From contig NZ_JADPQG010000001.1 of the NCBI RefSeq assembly GCF_015687175.1, forward strand, positions 496,001-560,000: 64,000 bases of DNA, in the 5' to 3' direction. The translations under genes and the position numbers were made by a program. Positions within the stretch are counted from its first letter, which is position 1. Every line of letters begins with the position of its first letter. Below the pieces are notes generated by a model. It was not told where the DNA came from. It did not search any database and saw nothing but the letters and a program-made list of their open reading frames with translations. The DNA comes from Reinekea sp. G2M2-21 (lineage in GTDB: Bacteria > Pseudomonadota > Gammaproteobacteria > Pseudomonadales > Natronospirillaceae). This document shows, in pieces, positions 60,121-64,000 of the stretch.

Positions 60121-60759
60121 CTAATTTGTTAACGGAATGAGAGTAACCATAGCAAAAACAGCCAGCATCAAGGCAAACGTTTTTTTAAACCAAGGATTGA
60201 TTAACCATGGGCGTACACGTGAAGCAAGCAGGGACGCTCCCAACATGGAAGGAAACGTGCCCAACCCAAAACTAAACATGCTCACGGCGGCGCTGGTGGC
60301 GGAAGTCTGGGAAAGGCTGAAAGCAAGCGCCGTGTATACCAGACCACAGGGGATTAACCCCCATAGAAAGCCAAGTGCAATCGACGTTGATAGTTTGTTC
60401 ACAGGCAATAATCTTCTGGCAGGCTTCTGAGCTAGAGACCATAACGGTTTCCCTATGATTTCGATTCGATTCACGATCGTTGATAGTTCAAGCAGGTAAA
60501 GAGCGGTCAGTAATAGGAGACTGGCTGATAGGATTTTCAGTACTGGCAGGAATTGCTCAGGCAAAAGTCCCGCAAGTGCGCCGAAGCTGATGCCAAGTGT
60601 CATGTAGGTCCCGAGTCTGCCGATATTGTAGCCGATGGCGATTATCGGCTTGCTGGCATTCAATCCAGCCGCCAGCATCAGACCTCCGCACATCCCCATG
60701 CAATGTCCAGAAGAAACCAGCCCTAACAAAAACGCGGCCAGATAATCAGTCATCGTCAT
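60121..60759 (-). CDS. SafE/TauE-type membrane protein of the cco cluster
   Basis: A 212-residue polytopic membrane protein with six to seven hydrophobic segments. The N-terminal motif SSGHCMGMCGG (His19, Cys20, Cys24) marks a branch regularly found next to ccoS, probably for metal or thiol handling in cbb3 oxidase maturation; the ligand is unproven. The start overlaps ccoS by up to 14 nt (ATG 60759; ATG 60753 is an alternative). Confidence 0.88.
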   Translation of the reverse strand: MTMTDYLAAFLLGLVSSGHCMGMCGGLMLAAGLNASKPIIAIGYNIGRLGTYMTLGISFGALAGLLPEQFLPVLKILSASLLLLTALYLLELSTIVNRIEIIGKPLWSLAQKPARRLLPVNKLSTSIALGFLWGLIPCGLVYTALAFSLSQTSATSAAVSMFSFGLGTFPSMLGASLLASRVRPWLINPWFKKTFALMLAVFAMVTLIPLTN

Positions 60760-60934
60760 TCTTATCTTTAGACGTTGGGATCATATGCTCATCATCGTCA
60801 AATAGAATCCGTTGTGCGGGACTGTCCAAGTCATCGTACTGTCCGCTTTTAACTGTCCACCAGAATAGGACGCCCGAGACCGTGAGCAACAAAAGGGTTA
60901 CCGGTATTAACAGTAATAATATATCCACATTCAA
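60746..60934 (-). CDS. ccoS: cbb3-type oxidase assembly protein CcoS
   Basis: Required for cofactor insertion into cbb3 oxidase. The 62-residue protein has one membrane segment (ILLLLIPVTLLLLTVSGVLF) followed by the conserved FWWTVKSGQYDDLDSPAQRI and an acidic tail. It overlaps ccoI by 4 nt and the SafE-type gene downstream, consistent with the ccoGHIS operon. Confidence 0.95.
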   Translation of the reverse strand: MNVDILLLLIPVTLLLLTVSGVLFWWTVKSGQYDDLDSPAQRILFDDDEHMIPTSKDKNDDD

Positions 60935-63318
60935 TTCCTTAACCTAAGCGCATTTCCCACCACCAGAAGAGAGCTCACGGACATGCCAATAGCGGCCTGC
61001 CACGGTGCCACCCAGCCAACGGCAGCGATAGGCAACGCTACAGCATTATAAACTAATGCCCAGCCTAAGTTCTGTCGGATAATTCGCTTAGTTTTCTTCG
61101 CCAGTTGCACTGCATAGGCCAAAACTTGCAGGTCACTTGTCAGCATAAGCACGTCGGCTTGCGCCTTGCTCATATCCGTAGCATTCAACATTGCAATTGA
61201 CACTGGCGCCTTAGCCAGTAATGGTGCGTCGTTCAGCCCGTCACCAACAAAGGCGATGTTTTGATTGTTTAATTGGTTCAGCCACTCAACCTTCTCTTGG
61301 GCACTCAAGTGCCCGTAATAGCTGCCTGAAACACCTAGATCAATAAATTGCTTATCTAGATCAGTCGCTGAATCACCGGTCAGTACATGGGTTGTGACGT
61401 TCAGTTTCCTAAGTAGGTCAAGCGTGCTTGGGGTCGTAGCGCGGACCTGGTCATCTAATTCAATTATTGCCAAAAGCTGTTGATTGAGAGTCAGGTTCAG
61501 GACTTTATTTGAACTGACGACTTGAAGAACTTTTTCTGCTGGGGTCCCTAAGAACCATTTGCCAGCTTCGTTGCTCCCCTCCACACCGATGCCACTGAGG
61601 TTGCGAATGCCTTCAATCGGCTCGAACTGATGCTCTGCTGAAGTCCAAGGAAAAGCGCGCGCAATGGGATGTTCGCTGTTTCGCTCAAGTTCAGCACAAA
61701 TTGCCAAAATCTCATCGTCAGTGAGAGACATGTCCTTGGCCAATGACGTTCTACTGATCTTGATGACGCGAAACTGTCCTTCCGTTAACGTTCCTGTCTT
61801 ATCGAAGGCAATGGCTTCCAGTGACGCTAACCTTTCGAGTACATAGCCTCGAGTGATCACAAAACCTCTGTTTTTCAGACTTAGCGTGGCTTGCGCCAGG
61901 GCGGTTGGGGTGGCCAGAGAAAGCGCACAGGGGCAGGTCACAACCAATACACTGATGACAATCCAATAGGCTCGATCTATATCGACCCACAGCCAAACCA
62001 GGCCAATGACGACTGAGATTATGAGCGTAGACCAGATGAACTGCCGAGAACCTTTGTCAGCTAATTCAGCAATTCTGGGCTTTTCAGCACCGGCACGTTC
62101 AATCAACGTGCGCAATAAATGGAAGGAATTATTGGAGCCTGTCTCAGCCACGCGAACGGTGACTTTCTGATGTTGATTGATAGTTCCTGCGGACACCGCA
62201 TCTCCAATCGACTTTGGCACCGATTTGAACTCGCCAGTGAAGCTGGACTCGTCAAACTCGCTTTGACCAGAAGTAATGTGGCCGTCAACGGGGCAGGTTT
62301 CACCCGGCATGAGCTGGATAATGTCGTTTGGTTTCAAGTCCTTCATCAAAACTTCACGTGAACCTTCAGACGTTGCAAGCTGACAAGTTTGCGGTAGCTC
62401 TTGATGAATGGCATTACCTTGCGTATGAGCCAGGGAACGGGCCCGAAACTCGAGGAAGCGACTCAACACCAGAAAAAAAGTGAACATATTGACCGATTCA
62501 AAATAAACCTCTCCATGTCCGGTCACCGTCGCCAGGCAACTTGCAATGAAAGCACTCAAAATTGCAATAGACACGCTGACGTCCATGGACAGATGACGTC
62601 CTTTAATGGAGTGCCAGGCCGAGGTGAAAAATGGCCACGCTGAAATAAAGATGACCGGAAGTGTGAGCACCAGTGATGTCCACCAAAGCCAGCGCTCATG
62701 TTGTTGTGTGATATCCCCTGAATACAGGGCGACGGCATTCATCATCGCTTGCATCATGCCAATTCCGGCGACACCAAGTCTGAAAATGTACTTTCGCTGA
62801 GTTCGATGACGGATTTGTTCTTCTTCATCCGGTAGAAATGGGCTTGCCTTGTAGCCAATTAGAAATAACGCTTGAAAGACATTGGACAGGCGACAGGTAG
62901 AATCATCCCATTGAATACTAAGCCGGTGGGTACTCGCATTAACCGTTGCCGATGTAACCCCCGTTAGCTGAAGTAGTCGCTTTTCAATGAGCCAGGTACA
63001 GGCCGAACAACTGATTCCTTCGATGATCAGTATGCATGACTTGAGCTTCTCACCCTGTCTTTGGACAAATTCTGCCTGGGTGTCATCACGGTCGTAATGG
63101 AGAAAGGAAGACTGCCCCACACTGGTGAGCCAGTTTTCGACAGGGTGTTGGTCGGGTTGGTGGAATTTGTAGTATTCCGCCAAGCCTGCGTCAACAATGG
63201 TTTTTGCAGCCGACTGACAGCCTGCACAGCAGAAATATCGGCATTCATTATGAATTGTCAACGTGTAGGGTTGGCGCGGGTTTGGTAACCCGCAGTGAAA
63301 ACAGGTTGGTTCGTTCAT
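60931..63318 (-). CDS. ccoI: Cu+-exporting P1B ATPase CcoI for cbb3 oxidase
   Basis: Exports copper for oxidase metallation. The 795-residue protein has an N-terminal Cys-rich segment (TCFHCGLP, YFCCAGC), an HMA domain with Cys104-x2-Cys107 (GISCSACTW), membrane segments, the transport motif TCPCALSLATP, phosphorylation motif DKTGTL, and GDGLNDAPLL near the C-terminus. The FixI/CcoI/CopA2 class is identified by the N-terminal segment and the ccoGHIS context. It overlaps both neighbours by 4 nt. Confidence 0.96.
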   Translation of the reverse strand: MNEPTCFHCGLPNPRQPYTLTIHNECRYFCCAGCQSAAKTIVDAGLAEYYKFHQPDQHPVENWLTSVGQSSFLHYDRDDTQAEFVQRQGEKLKSCILIIEGISCSACTWLIEKRLLQLTGVTSATVNASTHRLSIQWDDSTCRLSNVFQALFLIGYKASPFLPDEEEQIRHRTQRKYIFRLGVAGIGMMQAMMNAVALYSGDITQQHERWLWWTSLVLTLPVIFISAWPFFTSAWHSIKGRHLSMDVSVSIAILSAFIASCLATVTGHGEVYFESVNMFTFFLVLSRFLEFRARSLAHTQGNAIHQELPQTCQLATSEGSREVLMKDLKPNDIIQLMPGETCPVDGHITSGQSEFDESSFTGEFKSVPKSIGDAVSAGTINQHQKVTVRVAETGSNNSFHLLRTLIERAGAEKPRIAELADKGSRQFIWSTLIISVVIGLVWLWVDIDRAYWIVISVLVVTCPCALSLATPTALAQATLSLKNRGFVITRGYVLERLASLEAIAFDKTGTLTEGQFRVIKISRTSLAKDMSLTDDEILAICAELERNSEHPIARAFPWTSAEHQFEPIEGIRNLSGIGVEGSNEAGKWFLGTPAEKVLQVVSSNKVLNLTLNQQLLAIIELDDQVRATTPSTLDLLRKLNVTTHVLTGDSATDLDKQFIDLGVSGSYYGHLSAQEKVEWLNQLNNQNIAFVGDGLNDAPLLAKAPVSIAMLNATDMSKAQADVLMLTSDLQVLAYAVQLAKKTKRIIRQNLGWALVYNAVALPIAAVGWVAPWQAAIGMSVSSLLVVGNALRLRN

Positions 63319-63821
63319 TCCTGTTTAGGGTTAAGCTCGATCTGAGAATTTAATGGCGGCACCATGCCATTATAATGTAGACGCCAGCCCTGCTCTGTAT
63401 CGATGGGTTGTAACAACAGTTGCCGGTTTCCGGCTACCGGTTCCGGTAATGTTCCAAAATACGTTCCCAACCCTTGGTGATCCAACGTGACAGTTACATC
63501 AAATGCTTTGGACGTGGGAAATGCAATCAGCAACTCCAAGCTTTCCGGCATCGGCGCCAGTTGCCCGGTTAGCTTAACCTTAAGATTATTTTGCTGCCAG
63601 AACAGCGAAGCGCCCAATTGGTGTGACCGAGCGAAATCATCTTCAGCTGTTCGCTCAACATAACCTTTACCATCTTTGTAGGGGTTATCGATGATAACGC
63701 CGTCACTGGTTACGATGGCCAGGTACAGCATAAAGAAGCCAGCACCCATAACGATGAAAAGCGGCGTTAAAATAAACCACAGCCAAAACTGTTTATACCA
63801 AGGGCCTTCAATTGTAGACAC
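63315..63821 (-). CDS. ccoH: CcoH (FixH) cbb3 assembly protein
   Basis: A membrane protein needed for cbb3 oxidase stability. The 168-residue protein has one N-terminal membrane segment (FWLWFILTPLFIVMGAGFFML) and a periplasmic FixH domain with NPYKDGKGYVE and the closing WRLHYNGMVP. It overlaps ccoI by 4 nt and follows ccoG by 14 nt. Confidence 0.93.
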   Translation of the reverse strand: MSTIEGPWYKQFWLWFILTPLFIVMGAGFFMLYLAIVTSDGVIIDNPYKDGKGYVERTAEDDFARSHQLGASLFWQQNNLKVKLTGQLAPMPESLELLIAFPTSKAFDVTVTLDHQGLGTYFGTLPEPVAGNRQLLLQPIDTEQGWRLHYNGMVPPLNSQIELNPKQE

Positions 63822-63835
63822 GTTATACCTCTATT

Positions 63836-64000
63836 TTAAAAATTAGCGGGCCCGAAGAACCGACTTTCTTCTGTCGTTTTTAAGCGGTTGTCTGAGTCGC
63901 TGACAATCGTAAATTCAATTTTGTTGGTCGGTAATGTATTCATCTCTTTTGGCAGCAGCAGGATTGTAGGTACTGTTGCTGAGTCACCGCCACTGACGAC
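63836..64000 (-). CDS. ccoG: CcoG (FixG/RdxA) cbb3 assembly factor, C-terminal fragment
   Basis: The frame is open to the window edge, so only about 54 C-terminal residues are visible: an immunoglobulin-like FixG C-terminal domain (PTILLLPKEMNTLPTNKIEF, then a charged loop ending SRFFGPANF). The identification rests mostly on position before ccoH. The iron-sulfur membrane part lies outside. Confidence 0.82.
   Translation of the reverse strand, partial: VVSGGDSATVPTILLLPKEMNTLPTNKIEFTIVSDSDNRLKTTEESRFFGPANF

Overview
The window is chromosomal DNA of a gammaproteobacterium, probably marine. Gene order from dxr through rseP, bamA, skp, lpxD, fabZ, lpxA, lpxB, rnhB, dnaE, accA, tilS, pyrG, eno, ftsB, ispD, ispF, truD, pcm, nlpD, rpoS, fdxA, mutS, recA, recX, alaS, lysC and csrA to tRNA-Ser is the backbone shared by Pseudomonas and Oceanospirillales-type genomes. 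An OadGAB sodium pump, a TRAP transporter with a TatT subunit, and an Anr/cbb3-oxidase assembly cluster suit a facultative or microaerobic marine heterotroph. No rRNA or marker allows genus assignment; an Oceanospirillales relative is a guess.

Layout. 1-14016: isoprenoid, envelope and lipid A genes, DNA polymerase III alpha and accA, mostly overlapping or tightly spaced. 14120-25363: a GNAT enzyme, tilS, pyrG, eno, ftsB-ispDF-truD-pcm and a DUF368 gene, then nlpD-rpoS. kdsA and surE, often found in this stretch of related genomes, are absent. 25524-36380: a LysE-type exporter, fdxA, mutS, pncC, a LexA-controlled recA-recX, alaS-lysC, csrA with a GGA-rich leader, and tRNA-Ser and two tRNA-Arg genes. 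36394-40855: dusC and oadGAB. 40881-43564: a terminator followed by a compact three-gene operon with a ZorA-like MotA/ExbB protein, a ZorB-like OmpA protein and a small Cys/His-rich protein of unknown function. This is the most system-like unexplained unit here. 43644-47245: a TRAP transporter (TatT-DctP-DctQ-DctM).

47275-48300 is a tRNA-Val/tRNA-Asp operon in which the Val-Asp pair is duplicated, a third tRNA-Asp is present, and three ~111-bp structured repeats carry degenerate copies of the tRNA-Asp 3' end. This closely parallels the rtT repeats of the E. coli tyrT operon. 48721-50448 encodes a coiled-coil protein of unknown function. 50464-56790 holds a PLP enzyme, a YlqF-type GTPase, an HDAC-like amidohydrolase, a PatZ-like protein acetyltransferase and NudC.

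56800-64000 is all on the minus strand. Read in its transcription direction it runs ccoG (partial), ccoH, ccoI, ccoS, a SafE/TauE-type membrane protein, a gamma-glutamylcyclotransferase, an unknown gene, ttcA, anr and a 39-codon gene best read as ccoM. A consensus-perfect Anr/FNR box precedes anr. A weaker box precedes ccoM at about -40.5 from a predicted start site, which would link the oxygen sensor to the oxidase subunit.
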